DNA of 64,000 nt from Norana najaformis (lineage: Eukaryota; Annelida; Clitellata; Crassiclitellata; Hormogastridae): assembly GCA_964023275.1 (NCBI GenBank), contig OZ029919.1, positions 6,557,450 through 6,621,449 of the forward strand. Direction: 5' to 3'. The translations under genes were made by a program, and so were the position numbers. Shown here piece by piece: positions 49,535 through 60,300 of this stretch (position 1 is the first letter of the stretch; every line of letters starts with the position of its first letter). Under the pieces are notes generated by a model. That model did not search any database and had not been told where the DNA came from. It saw only the letters and a list, made by a program, of their open reading frames with translations.

Positions 49535-49925
49535 TGTCTGCCTGCCTGCCTGTCTGTCTGTCTGTCTGCCTGTCTATCTATCTGTCAGTCTTTCTGACTG
49601 ACTGTCTATCTGGCTGGCTGTCTATCTGTCTGTCTGCCTGCCTGTCTGGCTGGCTGGCTGTCTATCTGTCTGTCTGCCTGACTGGCTGTTTGTCTGTCTG
49701 TTTCTCCTCTTGGTTTCATCGTCTCTCTGTTTGCATGACTTTCTTCGTGTCTCTCTGTCTGTTTATTTCTGACAGTCGAAGATTTATATGTATCTCGACT
49801 TGTTTGTGTCTGTATGCGTCATTTTTTCTCAATCTCTCTAAGTTTCTGTCTCTCTCAATATATGTGTATCTCCCTTTAGCTGTTTGTCTTTCTCGGTCTC
49901 ATATTTTGCATGTCTCTGTATCTTT
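49535..49925. repeat. (CTGT/CTGC)n microsatellite, degenerating rightward
   Basis: Clean CTGC/CTGT units to about 49710, then decayed TCTCTGTCTGTT-type sequence. Confidence 0.88.
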
Positions 49926-50335
49926 TATGTAAATCGATATTTTAGTCATACATGCAAATATCTTAATCTATATATATACATACATAAATCTACACATTCT
50001 ATACATACAAGAAATACATAAGACATATGAGACTGGATAACCTACAGAAGTATATACAGACTATACAGACCATTGAACATTTTCCCAATGTGCTTAATTT
50101 CTCAAGCTTGTTAAAGACGAAAGAGCGACTGGCGCCATCTCTTCCTTCTGCACCTTCTTTTGCTCTCGCAAGACCTGAGCTAGGAGGAATTGGATCGTTA
50201 TCCGTTCACTCCCAGTGAAACGAAGCTTCTCTTAGTGCCAGCTGATGTCGACAGAAAATGATTTATGCGCAGATAAGACTGCCTATATGTATTTATGTAT
50301 CTATGTACATTGCTACTACTACTACTATTACTTTA

Positions 50336-50510
50336 CTGGGGCACGGTGGCATATCGGATAGAGCGCTCGGCTTGTAACTCGGAGAGTACGGATTCGAGCC
50401 TCCTCCAAGTCGGTTACCGCGTAGGGACCTTGGGCAAGTTCTTCACTCACAGTTGCTTAGCGCCATCGATTGATGCTGTCATTAGGAAGTGGCGCCTAAT
50501 AAATGCATAA
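50336..50510 (+). mobile_element. tRNA-derived SINE, type 1, full length
   Basis: GGGGCACGGTGGCATATCGG (A-box region), B box GGATTCGAGCC, GGTTACCGCGTAGGGACCTT, AGTTGCTTAGCGCCATCGAT and AGTGGCGCCTAATAAATGC, then an (ACT)n tail. The anticodon-like loop reads CTTGTAA (Thr-like), suggesting the parent tRNA. Confidence 0.82.
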
Positions 50511-50665
50511 ATACTACCACTACTACTACTAACACTATTACTACTACTAATATGGCCACCAACACCACCACTACTAAGATGTAGTAGCAGACGAGCAGTA
50601 GTAGACTACTACTAAGAAGTAGTAGCAGTAGTAGTTATAGTATTAGTATTGGTACTAGTAGCTTC
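50510..50665. repeat. (ACT)n facing (AGT)n, hairpin-forming
   Basis: CTACTACTA runs are followed by GTAGTAGCAG and AAGTAGTAGCAGTAGTAG, so the two halves are complementary. Confidence 0.8.
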
Positions 50666-50751
50666 CTAGTACTGGTAGAATAGTCGTATTCGACACATTC
50701 GTTAAGCGACCTATGCACACAGACGTGTTTTTCTTGGCTGACCGCTGTGAC

Positions 50752-50832
50752 TCACCGGAAACGCCTATGATTTCTCGCCCAGCTGATGTATGTGGCGTAT
50801 TAACAAGTGCATTACTTACTTACTTACTTAAT
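50752..50832 (+). mobile_element. Family E tail
   Basis: CGCCTATGATTTCTCGCCCA, GTGGCGTATTAACAAGTGCA then (TTAC)n. Confidence 0.55.
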
Positions 50833-51002
50833 CAGACAACTTATATGGCGCCGTAAGACGAACTGCTGGAGACAGAATCGCCTAAAAATAATTGATGTGT
50901 GTATGTAGGCCAATGTATGTAGACCGGTGTATGCATGTGTGCTGTCTCCTCGGCTCCACCTCTTCCTGGGTTTCTGACCTGGTACTGAAACTGAACAAAG
51001 AA

Positions 51003-51108
51003 CCTGCTCCTTCGGACTTGACTTGATATAACGCTGATGAATAAGCTGGTCTTTCTGAAGCAGCTTTGTGTGGCTCTGAGAAATTTTGAAGATTTTCATT
51101 TACATTTG
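51003..51108 (+). mobile_element. Family G LINE/SINE end
   Basis: AATAAGCTGGTCTTTCTGAA, GTGGCTCTGAGAAATTTTGA and a CATTTACATTTGC tail, matching 34790-34895. Confidence 0.5.
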
Positions 51109-51675
51109 CATCTTATATATTTAAATGGGCTTATACTCGTATAGTCTTTAGATGTATTTTTAAAGTTTTAGATGCCGCATTACATTACGGTATGAAACTG
51201 TTCAGTATCTGCAACAGTACAAGACCATCAGACCATATCACATCGACCCAGGACCAAACAGGATCCACGTTTATAGCTACACATTTGTATAGGGCCACTT
51301 AAGTCACTCAAAAACACTGATGCGTTGGAGTCGCTTTGCATACGGAGGATGTTGCGTTAAAGGCGCATCAACGATCCTTCCATTCTACGGTTCATTGAAT
51401 TCGCAAGAGGCACCGTTGCGCTGTTCTGCTTCACAAACCGTGGCAACGTGTTCAGACTAAAGAACTGCAGGCCAACCGTTCCACGCTCCAGATCAATTTA
51501 CTTGGCGCCCATAAAACGTTTTCTTAAATAGCTATTCTATGGTTTTCTTATGCTGCTCTGTGTACCAAACACTATAAGCTTCTTGTGGAAAACCTGCTCT
51601 CGTGAAGCTATTGTCCGCGTTGGAGTGCATTTGAAAATGAAAGTCAACTCTGCAATCAGGGAATCTTAAGTCAGA

Positions 51676-51900
51676 TTATCGTAATCGTAATCGTAATGAC
51701 GTAATTCCGAAGTTTCTACAGCGCTCAACGAAAGCCGCGCCGAGGGGACCAGCTTATTCACAGTCTACTTTTATCAGACACAAACTCGTGTGTGTAACGA
51801 TAATCGTAATCGTAATCTCTGGACTAGTTTACCGCCCAACAAGCTGTCATTTGAACCAGCTTATAGACAGACGCTTAGTCAAAACAAAATTGATGAGGCA
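51676..51900 (-). mobile_element. Two adjacent family A LINE 3' ends in the same orientation
   Basis: First (51676-51770): (CGTAAT)n, CGAAGTTTCTACAGCGCTCA and GGGACCAGCTTATTCACAG. Second (51797-51900): GATAATCGTAATCGTAATCT, CCGCCCAACAAGCTGTCA and ACGCTTAGTCAAAACAAAAT. Confidence 0.7.
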
Positions 51901-52855
51901 TATAAGATCAGGTTCGGTTTCAAATTGAGATCCAAAGGTCTGATAGTTAGACAATACTGACTACTGCACTGTGGATATGGTGTTTTGAATTGGAACTGCG
52001 AGATGGATACGGCGAAGATGAGGTTCGTATGTATTTGTGTATATACGTGTATGAGGAGGTAGGTGTGTGCTTGCGTGCAAGGGGAGGGCAACATAAATTT
52101 CTGTAGGAGGGGCAAAACATGAAATCGGGACACGACGTACGGGCCGCATTTGCGCCAAAAGTATTCAGGTGTGAATTCTGCAGGGGGGGGCAAGTGCCCC
52201 ATCTTCCCCGAATGTGCCCGCGTACATATTCGTGTAAATGTGTATGTGATGAGTTGCATGTATCTTCGACTTAAAACGGTGTTTACGCCGATGATTGAAA
52301 AGCTTTGAATCCATGAGAAGAAACCTCACGCCTTTGATAACTGACGGCGCAATATGACTGCGTGCGTCTTAGGAGGACTGGAGACGGTTTAAGCCGCTTA
52401 AGATGCTCGCAAACCACTTGGCACTACCCGAAATATCCCGGCCTAGATTCTAGCCTAGATTCTAGAACTGGGTCAGTGCAAGCATGAAAACCACATTTTG
52501 AATAATGAGGATACAACTATTAAGTTGTAGGCCTATGTCGATTAGAAAATATAAACTTGGACATAATTAAACATCTAAACAGCACCAACTTTGACAAATA
52601 ACCGTAAAGAATGGAGATCATTTAATCCCACCAATCCACTACTAATGGCTTGCGTCAGAAATTGATGATGATGATGATGACGATGATGATGATTAACAGA
52701 GTTGCTTTGCAAGACTGGAAGTAACCAAATAACGAACTAACGTAACGTACTTGTAACGGTCATAAACAGAAACCAAGCAAATTTAAAAATTATTGAATGT
52801 AAAACCTACCAAAAACGAAGTCAACGTTCCCGAGTAGACCAATAACCGAACCTGA
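51901..52855. other. Intergenic sequence; small (GAT)n at 52663-52695
   Basis: No gene seen. A GGGGGGGCAAGTGCCCC palindrome-like motif lies near 52183. Confidence 0.35.
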
Positions 52856-52960
52856 CTTTACCTGCCTTTCGATTTTGCTCTGACTGAGCGGCTGTGAATA
52901 GGCTTGTTCCCGAGACATACATTTCTTTGGACTGTGTAGAAACTAGAGTTAATCTCGAGC
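52856..52960 (+). mobile_element. Diverged family A LINE 3' end
   Basis: TTCGATTTTGCTCTGACTGA, GCGGCTGTGAATAGGCTTG and a tail-like GTTAATCTCGAG. Confidence 0.55.
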
Positions 52961-53137
52961 TGACGACTTCGATGATCGAATCTGCTTTGTTGCTTCGAAA
53001 CAATACTGCTGAGTGTTTAACAATGAAATACACTTTCAAGGACGTATTAGAATATATATCTAGAATATCTAGAATCTAGTCTAATAGGTCTTGGCTGTAG
53101 GTCCTTGGCTGCAGGTTCTGTCGACAGTAGAAAGGAG

Positions 53138-53352
53138 ATGTGGGACGCCGTGGTGTAGTGGTACGGTCGTTGCCTCGTAACTGGAGGGTCGCGGGTTCGA
53201 ATTCGCCTCAAGCCACTGCGTAGCGACCTTGGATAAGTTGCTCACCCACAATTGTCTGTGAGGAAGTCAATGGAAAACCACCTCACTCATCTCATCCCCG
53301 GGTTGTACGGGGCCAGTAAACCTGCCCTCGGGAAGAGAACTCATCATCATCA
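53138..53352 (+). mobile_element. tRNA-derived SINE, type 2 (tRNA-Thr-like head)
   Basis: GACGCCGTGGTGTAGTGGTA (A box), a TTGCCTCGTAACTGG anticodon-like arm and B box GGGTTCGAATTCG, then CACTGCGTAGCGACCTTGG, CCACCTCACTCATCTCATCC and a (CAT)n tail. The 3' half of a cloverleaf is missing, so it is not a tRNA gene. Confidence 0.85.
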
Positions 53353-53364
53353 TCGTCATCTCGA

Positions 53365-53475
53365 ATGCCAAACGTCTCGGTCTCGTCTCGGACACCTTAG
53401 GTCTCAGTCTCGGTCTTGTCTCGGAGTGTTAGGGGAACGTCTCGTTCTCGGAGTCTCGGGTCTCGTTTCGGTACC
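53365..53475. repeat. (GTCTCG)n degenerate hexamer repeat
   Basis: GTCTCGGTCTCGTCTCGG-type units with insertions. Confidence 0.75.
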
Positions 53476-54524
53476 AAGGATCTCGTGAGCATCCCTGGCT
53501 GCAGGCTCTACCGACAGTAGAAACAGGAGATTCAGCTACAGCGGTTTCGTGCATGTCAACGTCGGACGGATTGTGACGCGCACACGCTAATGGGTTGAGG
53601 TACCATCTGGCACAGGAGGATCAGATGCGGAAATATCGAGGGTTCGAGTCAGCCAATGCCAGTCAATCTTTAGGACGCATTTTGATTGATAAACGTCAGA
53701 CGGTAGAGAGTAGCCAAAGAGAACTCGGAGGCTTCGAGAAGAAGCAGAGGAAGGAAGGAAAGGAGGAAGGATGAGAAAAAGACTGGACTCAAGAACAGTC
53801 ACCCTCCGCACGCTTTGACAAATCATTTGGGCAAAAAGAAAGACGCCGAGATTGAATGACACTTGATGAAATCTGAAGTTGCATACTTACTTTTCAAGAA
53901 AGAACACGTGAAGTGGGGTTTAGGAAGAAGAGAAAGAAAATGAGCAGAGGAGAAGAGGAGAAAGCGTAGGAGAAGAAAGACAAAGAAGAGGAGTAGACGA
54001 CGAACAAGGAGGAAAATGTGCAGAGGATGCATCGAGGAGAAATCATAAGGAGGACGAACAGGAAAACGAGGAGGCGGACTAGGATTTGCTAGACTTAACC
54101 TGGACCATAGATGTGGTTTTATGGTATCCGGGGATAATCGTACCTTCCCACTTTTTTGACTGAAAGGTCGCACCCCCACTTTTTCATTCCCAAATAAACC
54201 ACGCCCATTAAGCTTAATATGAGCTTGGTATTTATTAATAGACGGTCAAATTGCAATTACAAAATGGCGTGTTTCCATGAACACAATCCTATTGGTTTAA
54301 TGTTCATCTGATCTAGTTTCCAACGAGAAGGGGGTCAGAGTATCGTTGACCTGGGGCCCATGATTCTTTGAATGAGCCCGGCCTGCCAGCAGTATTGCTT
54401 GAGTTAAGAGAAGTGGATACAGCCCAGGTTAGGTATATTTCAGTCTGTTGTTCGTCGCTTTCTATCGACCTTCATCAACGCAAAACCTTGACAATTATAA
54501 TCATATATTCTATCTACTCTAATG
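53476..54524. other. Intergenic sequence, purine-rich section 53915-54080
   Basis: No supported gene. Long frames here follow base-composition bias (AGGAGAAGA-type). Confidence 0.35.
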
Positions 54525-54525
54525 T

Positions 54526-54800
54526 GGGGTGCGGTAGTGTAGTGGTATGGTCTGTGCCTCGTATACGGAGGGCCGCGAAGTCGAATCTGCCTCAAGCCAC
54601 TGCGTAGCAACCTTGAACAAGTTGTTCACCCACAGTTATCTGTGAGGAAGGCAACGGGAAACCACCTCACTCATCTCATCCCCGGGTGGTATAATTGTCT
54701 CGATGTGACTGTCTTGAAGACAAATAGACTGTAATAACCGGCGCGCAGAAAGCTAATGGACCTGCCTTCGGGCAGAGAACTCCTCATCATCATTACTCTA
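54526..54800 (+). mobile_element. tRNA-derived SINE, type 2
   Basis: GGGGTGCGGTAGTGTAGTGG, GTGCCTCGTATACGG and a degraded B box (GAAGTCGAATCTGC). The body is CACTGCGTAGCAACCTTGA and CCACCTCACTCATCTCATCC, with an internal segment of about 60 bp absent from the 53138 copy, then CTGCCTTCGGGCAGAGAACT and a CATCATCAT tail. Confidence 0.82.
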
Positions 54801-54859
54801 ATAGTGTCATTTACAGAAATGTTGTTCTGTCTCTACTGTTTACCAGTCTGTGCTTTTCT

Positions 54860-55075
54860 TAACTGCCCCGCTGGGCGCGCTGTCTGTCAGTTCGCGCTCG
54901 CTGCAGCCCTTAACTGCGATTGGTCGACGCTGCGAGCCAATCCTGTTACAGTATTCTCTTTACTTCGGAGATGTTGCCTATTTAAATTATCCAAGTTAGG
55001 TTCCGTGTTATACAGCTGGATGCCTTTGTTGTATCGACAGCGCTGCCATCAGCTGGAAAATTCCAACTTCTGAAG
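54860..55075 (+). promoter_or_regulatory. GC-rich segment with two CCAAT-type boxes upstream of CYLD
   Basis: A GC-rich patch (CCCCGCTGGGCGCGCTGTC) is followed within 80 bp by GATTGGTC (inverted CCAAT) and GAGCCAATCC. It lies about 1.8 kb upstream of the CYLD start codon, where an untranslated first exon could begin. The evidence is motif-level only. Confidence 0.22.
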
Positions 55076-55316
55076 ATCTTAAGAAGTCAATGACTGTTGA
55101 CTTTGGTGTCGATGAAACAGATCAGGCTGCAGAGAAAAGATAATCAATGACGAGGCTCTCTTAGCCATTTAGCAAATGGACTGATATTTATGTATGAATG
55201 GATGCAGTCAAATATAGTCTGTATTCTAAGTGCATGTGATAAAACCGAATTTCAAATTATAATCATTGTTAGCGGTTTTGATAAATAATGCCTAAGCCTC
55301 TCATTATCCCGGCCTG

Positions 55317-55485
55317 AACAAATCTTATCCTGATTCCTTCTCTTCTATTTAACTCTCTCGCTGTCCAGATTCTAGGTAGCATCTACTGCAGCTGTTTGAA
55401 TATCCACCTGCCTTACCTTCGTATTTCCATCTGAAACCTACGATTCCTCGCTCATCCGATGGACATATGGCGTGTTAACCAATGT

Positions 55486-55563
<78 letters not shown>

Positions 55564-55682
55564 CACTTAACCGAACCTGAATTTATCAGCTTATTTGTTT
55601 TTGTCCAAAGCTCCTGCGAATAAGCTGGTTCCCGTGGCCTGACTTTCTTGGGTGCTGAAGAAGTTTGGAGAAACAGATTACA
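55317..55682 (+). mobile_element. Family A LINE 3' portion interrupted by a family E tail
   Basis: The family A body (AATCTTATCCTGATTCCTTC) runs to about 55436 and resumes at about 55567 (CCGAACCTGAATTTATCAGC, CTGCGAATAAGCTGGTTCCC, a GATTACA tail). Between them sits a family E tail (CCTACGATTCCTCGCTCATC) with about 20 TTAC units at 55486-55564. Confidence 0.7.
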
Positions 55683-55816
55683 ATGGCTGCGCTATCATAT
55701 ATGTACTTTGTATGGACTCTTTTTGTGTTTTTGCATATTGAGAAGAAATCGTACATGGTTGCTTTGCCCCCGGAGCTTGTGCAGGTTGTTCACGCCTATC
55801 AAATCAAATATCAAAT

Positions 55817-55876
55817 CAACAACAAGGGAGGCCAACTCCGCTGGAATTTGCTGACTGAAATTGCGATGCCCCCTCT
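55817..55876 (+). pseudogene. Decayed copy of part of CYLD exon 2
   Basis: About 58 bp aligns to 58007-58064 with roughly 48 identities and no gap. In the CYLD frame it reads RPTPLEFAD, a TGA stop, N-C-D-A, against [14 protein letters not shown] in the gene. It lies 2.2 kb upstream of the matching exon segment. The surrounding sequence does not align. Confidence 0.55.
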
Positions 55877-55964
55877 TTAGTTATCTTGTCTACTTTTAGC
55901 TTCTCGGGCCTCGTATTTTCATAGTTTTCTCGGAAGTAGGCCGATAAATTCATTGCAAAATTAA

Positions 55965-56350
55965 CAAGGTCGAGGCCATACGGTCGCTATATAAAACCTA
56001 TACATTTACATTTATATTCGATCCCTCAAGACGTAAACAATTAACAAGCATCATTATCATTGCATTACCATCACTGTTATTATTTTTAAAAATGTTATTA
56101 TTACTTCTACTAGACCTATACCGAATTTCAATGATGTGACAGAAGTGAGGAGGGCGAAATAGTAGGCCTACGTGTTTAGAGCGAGAAAAGAGAGGGTTGA
56201 TCGCGTTGGTTAAAATGTAAATGTAGGCTACACGTTTTCCTATATAGAGACCGCATGGCTTCAACACTGCTCATTTTTGAATGAATTGACCCGGGTGAGA
56301 TCCTTCACCACTGCTGTCCGTTTGAATGGGTGCCACCCCATTTAAGGCCC
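55965..56350. mobile_element. Two SINE type 3 fragments, opposite orientations
   Basis: 55965-56018 (plus): CGAGGCCATACGGTCGCTAT and a TACATTTACATTT tail. 56215-56350 (minus): AAATGTAAATGT, GACCGCATGGCTTCAAC, GGGTGAGATCCTTCACCACT and CACCCCATTTAAGGCCC. Confidence 0.6.
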
Positions 56351-56837
56351 TGCTTAGGCCTACAGATCGTGAAATGTGAGTAAAAGGCGAAGATAAGAGA
56401 CGACTGAAAGGATTGGAGGTAGCTGTTAGCAAGTGAAAGGATTTTTTGCCCAAAGGCTACATAGATTTATTCTTTCGGGTATTTTATAACTAGTGGAGAT
56501 ATTTGGCCTATGCCTGGAGTAATTTCAGCTCGTGCGATATGTTCGTAACAAATCGCTAAGACAGTTCTCCGTTGCTTACATGGGTTACATTTATATGGGT
56601 AATTCGCTTATAGGCCATTCACTTCAACGGTGTTGATCTTTGTCGTAACTAAGCGCTACATAAATAACGACGGGCGGGCTGTTGTAATGAATATTAAGCA
56701 GACTGGTGTTTCCAGGGTAAAGTTTTGATGTTCGCTCGGACGCCATGATTTTACTCTGTGTATAATAAGATGCGTTTGCAAGGGATAATGATTTTGTTTG
56801 ACGGTGGCAAACAGCAGTTCAGTTGAAACGGAATGAT

Positions 56838-57368
56838 ATGGAACCGAATTTATATTTCATGCTGCAAACGGATTCTGTTGCGAGTAAGCTAGACAAGACG
56901 GCATCGCGTTCTAACGTCCATGTGAGCTGTGGCAGTATTTGGGTTTACCATGACGATGTAATTGGGGCTAGCCCTCAGCATCGACTTCGGCCCCAGCAGT
57001 CGCTTGGCAGCAGTAGAATTGCCAGCAGCCAGATGACACTCTATTCAGCCGAACAACAGGACGTCCTGCTGACCTGCTTTGCGCAGGATGTCTCGCAGCT
57101 TGACGAAATAGAGGCCCAGCTTCTGCTTGCAGTGCCGATCTCGGAGCGCCAGAGAGTCGTTAGAGAGACGACGCTTTTACAAGAAGGACGCCAGATATTT
57201 CAGCGATGGAGCGACCAGTTTAGGGTTTCTCATCGCAACGCCACCAGTGAAATCTATGTTTATGTGCTTGGGCAGAAGGACCTTCCAGAAAAGGCAGCTG
57301 GTGTGGTCCAGTATGTGGGGCCACTGCCATCTTTTAGTGGCACATGGTTTGGTGTGAAACTTGCTCCT
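56838..57368 (+). CDS. CYLD: CYLD exon 1 (N-terminus and first half of CAP-Gly 1)
   Basis: Residues 1-177. The start is the first in-frame ATG after a TGA at 56799 ([13 protein letters not shown]); an in-frame TTG lies five codons upstream but is unlikely to be used. The N-terminal LYFMLQ...GSIWVY...SSRIASSQ pattern parallels the region before CAP-Gly 1 in vertebrate CYLD. The exon ends [20 protein letters not shown], the first strands of a CAP-Gly fold. Donor CCT|GTGAGT. A non-coding first exon further upstream is possible. Confidence 0.9.
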
Positions 57369-60300
57369 GTGAGTTCTATTTATTGGTGTAAACTGATCTC
57401 CTTTAATTTGGGGATGGCACATTCCTCCTTTCTAACCCTCTGTATTACCTGCTGTCTCTGCCTTCTCGTATCACCTCCTCTGCGTGTTTATAATACATAA
57501 TGTGTTCAGGTAGCTGATTAAAATATTTGGTCCACCCAGTAATTCCATAAAGCTGTTATTTAGCAGATTATTTGTCATTATAAAATGTATTTCAGATCTT
57601 CATAATTGTAATAGGCACAAACTTGCATGGTTTATTGGTATTAAATACTTATCCTGTTACAGTTATCTAGGTGGAGCTTAGGGATCTGAGATAGTACAAC
57701 TGACTCATGAATTATCTATATAACTGGAAGAGTCTTCCAGTCAAGGTTCTGTATGTAGTCTCTCTGTTGTCTTAAAATTCTCTTGAAGATTTGAATGCCT
57801 GAAGGCATGCATGACGTAACCATAGTTTAACTGTAACAGTTTCACTGGGAATTTCAGAAATACCATGGCTTTGGAACAACAGACGGGTTCTTTCGAGGGA
57901 AACAGTTCTTTCAATGTCCTGCGGACAGTGGCGTTTTTGTCGCAGCCAGCAAGATCTGCCTGTGTTCCGATTACTTGGATTTCGAAGAGACATACGACAT
58001 AGTACAGCACCAAGCTAGGCCCACTCCGCTGGCATTTGCTGACAGAAATGGCGATGCCTCTTGTTCCGGGCTTTCAAAGGGTGCATCATGTTGCGAGGCT
58101 GCGGATGAAGACATCCCTAGGCCTCCTCTGCAGATTGGAGAACGGGTAGTGTGGATCAGCGATTATGGTCCAGAACCAGGAACAGTTAAATGGATCGGCA
58201 TACTGCCTGATTGCCGAGTGAAGGAGTACACGATCGGAGTGGAATTTGTGAGTATTGCAGTGGAGATATCAGTTTGAAAGTGTGTTAGTTTAATGCGACC
58301 TTCGTCATAACGCCGTGCTTGACATGAATCCCAAATCCTGTGTTACGCAAGGGTGTGTAAGTAACTAAGTAAGACATTTGTTAACACGCCGTGTGTCCAT
58401 CGGCTGGGTGAGGAATTGTAGGCGTAAAGGGTGTGGTATATATTTTTAGTATTTATACATAATATAAATGGTATTGTTGCCAAATTTGGTTTTGCTTAAA
58501 AGCGACTATTGGTTGTTACCTTGTGTATTACTATGATGGTGCTGTAAAAGTCTCCAGGTTATATTAGATTAGATTAGATTAGTGGTATCAGCTAGCTATC
58601 ACTTCAGCTACAGTCAAAACAAATGAGATTATCTATTGAATGTATGTTAAAAAGGTATACAGTAATTGTAATTGTATTCAGTATCAAGCTAACTTCAAGG
58701 GTGCTTTATAATGTCAAATGTTGGTACACACAAGAGTCCAACAATAAATGATAAATAATCTAATCTAATGACTTTCACAGTGTCGTTATCATAATGCCCA
58801 AGGCATCAATCAATGGTCGCTTTGAGTCAAAATCGCAACCAAAAATCATAATCTGTCGAAGAAGCCAGGTCGAATTCCAATAGTGCTGCCAAAGAGTACA
58901 TCATAAGGAGGCAATAATAGTTATAAGTTTGATTAATTTGAGCCTGAATGTTTAGACTTCATTCAAATTCTCATATTCGATTGCTTGTTTGAAGTCTGTT
59001 TGCTGTTGTCATTTTAGGACCGGCCGATTGGGACTGGCACTGGAAAATATAACAATGATCAGCTGTTTAGAACAGCCCAGAATCATGCGTCACTCATTCC
59101 TGTTCTTGGATTAATGAAAGCTGAAGAGTTTTATGGATCCAAAGAAGCTGTACCACCGTCGCCTTTTGCTACCGGTTGGTAATAATTAATTAATTAATTA
59201 ATTAATTAATTGTTTATCGAAAGGGTGAGATAGAGGCCCAGTCAACAAGATGGCCAAGTAATCACTGCAAACAAATAAATAAACGCTAAACTTTGCAATT
59301 CTTCAGTGACGCTGAGAGGTAAAAACTGTGACAAAATGGGCTAAATTTGTATTCGTCTCTGTAATCCAACAGTTGCAGTTTTGAGTCTACTGAGTGGATT
59401 CTGTGTAATGACCCCAGACAAGTTTTTTGTACATACTTGTCTCTGTCACAGAGTAGTAGAATTTGGACTGGTGTCAGCTGGAAAGTTAATGTCTAGCCCT
59501 GTGATGGACTTGACCAGGACATTGGGATTCGTGAACTTTAGGCTCTTGGACATAAGAGTAGGAAATGAGCGCTTCTGCTACGTTTCACAATGGGTCATGG
59601 GGCTTTACATTACATGAAAATAGCTAGGTTGAGTGAACCAGGTCATTCCCCAGTTATATGCATTGTAACTTGATGCATTGCAGTATACATTTTCACCTCG
59701 GGATGTACGTTTTTCTGTCTGAAGTGCTCAGAGCTTTTGAGAAGCTTCTAGTAGTGCTACATAAATAATGTCCAGTTACATTGCATTACTTGAATGATTT
59801 TTCTAAGTAATAATAGTTATTTAGCAACATTTGTGTCCATTAATAAATGTATCGTTTTTTCTTATTTTTCTTGTTTTTTCTTTTTCTTTTATGAACCCAT
59901 ACATGTGCTTTAGTGGTGATGAGCCTAGCATGCTTAAAAATATGTTCAGTTGCCATTATCGCTCACAGTACCTATTACGTAAATGATTGCTTACACATTT
60001 CTAAGTTTGTTGTCAATGTTTAATGCAACAGGTTCAACTATGATTAAGAGGTATGGAACAGCCGTGAAGACATCAGCACATTCTGGACAGGAGTATTGTT
60101 CAAGGCATGATACACCTTCTCCTCATGGGCCAAAACTAGATCATGGATCAACGGGTGAGTTATGAACGAACCGTGCGTGGATTTGCAATTTATTCGGAAA
60201 CTACATAAGCGAAAGCCAGTATTTCCTGTGCGTTTAATGATTGGATTGTTTCTTTACGTTTCAGCTTTTTAGCTTGCATTTGACTTTGAGTTTTAGCAGC

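Noticed and set aside
53138-53220. tRNA-Thr gene
   Set aside because: A and B boxes are present but the T-arm/acceptor part of a cloverleaf is missing and the sequence continues into a SINE body shared with 54526.
57369-57500. Read-through of CYLD exon 1 into a hydrophobic tail
   Set aside because: The frame crosses a good GTGAGT donor and the CAP-Gly domain continues in exon 2, so the tail is intronic.
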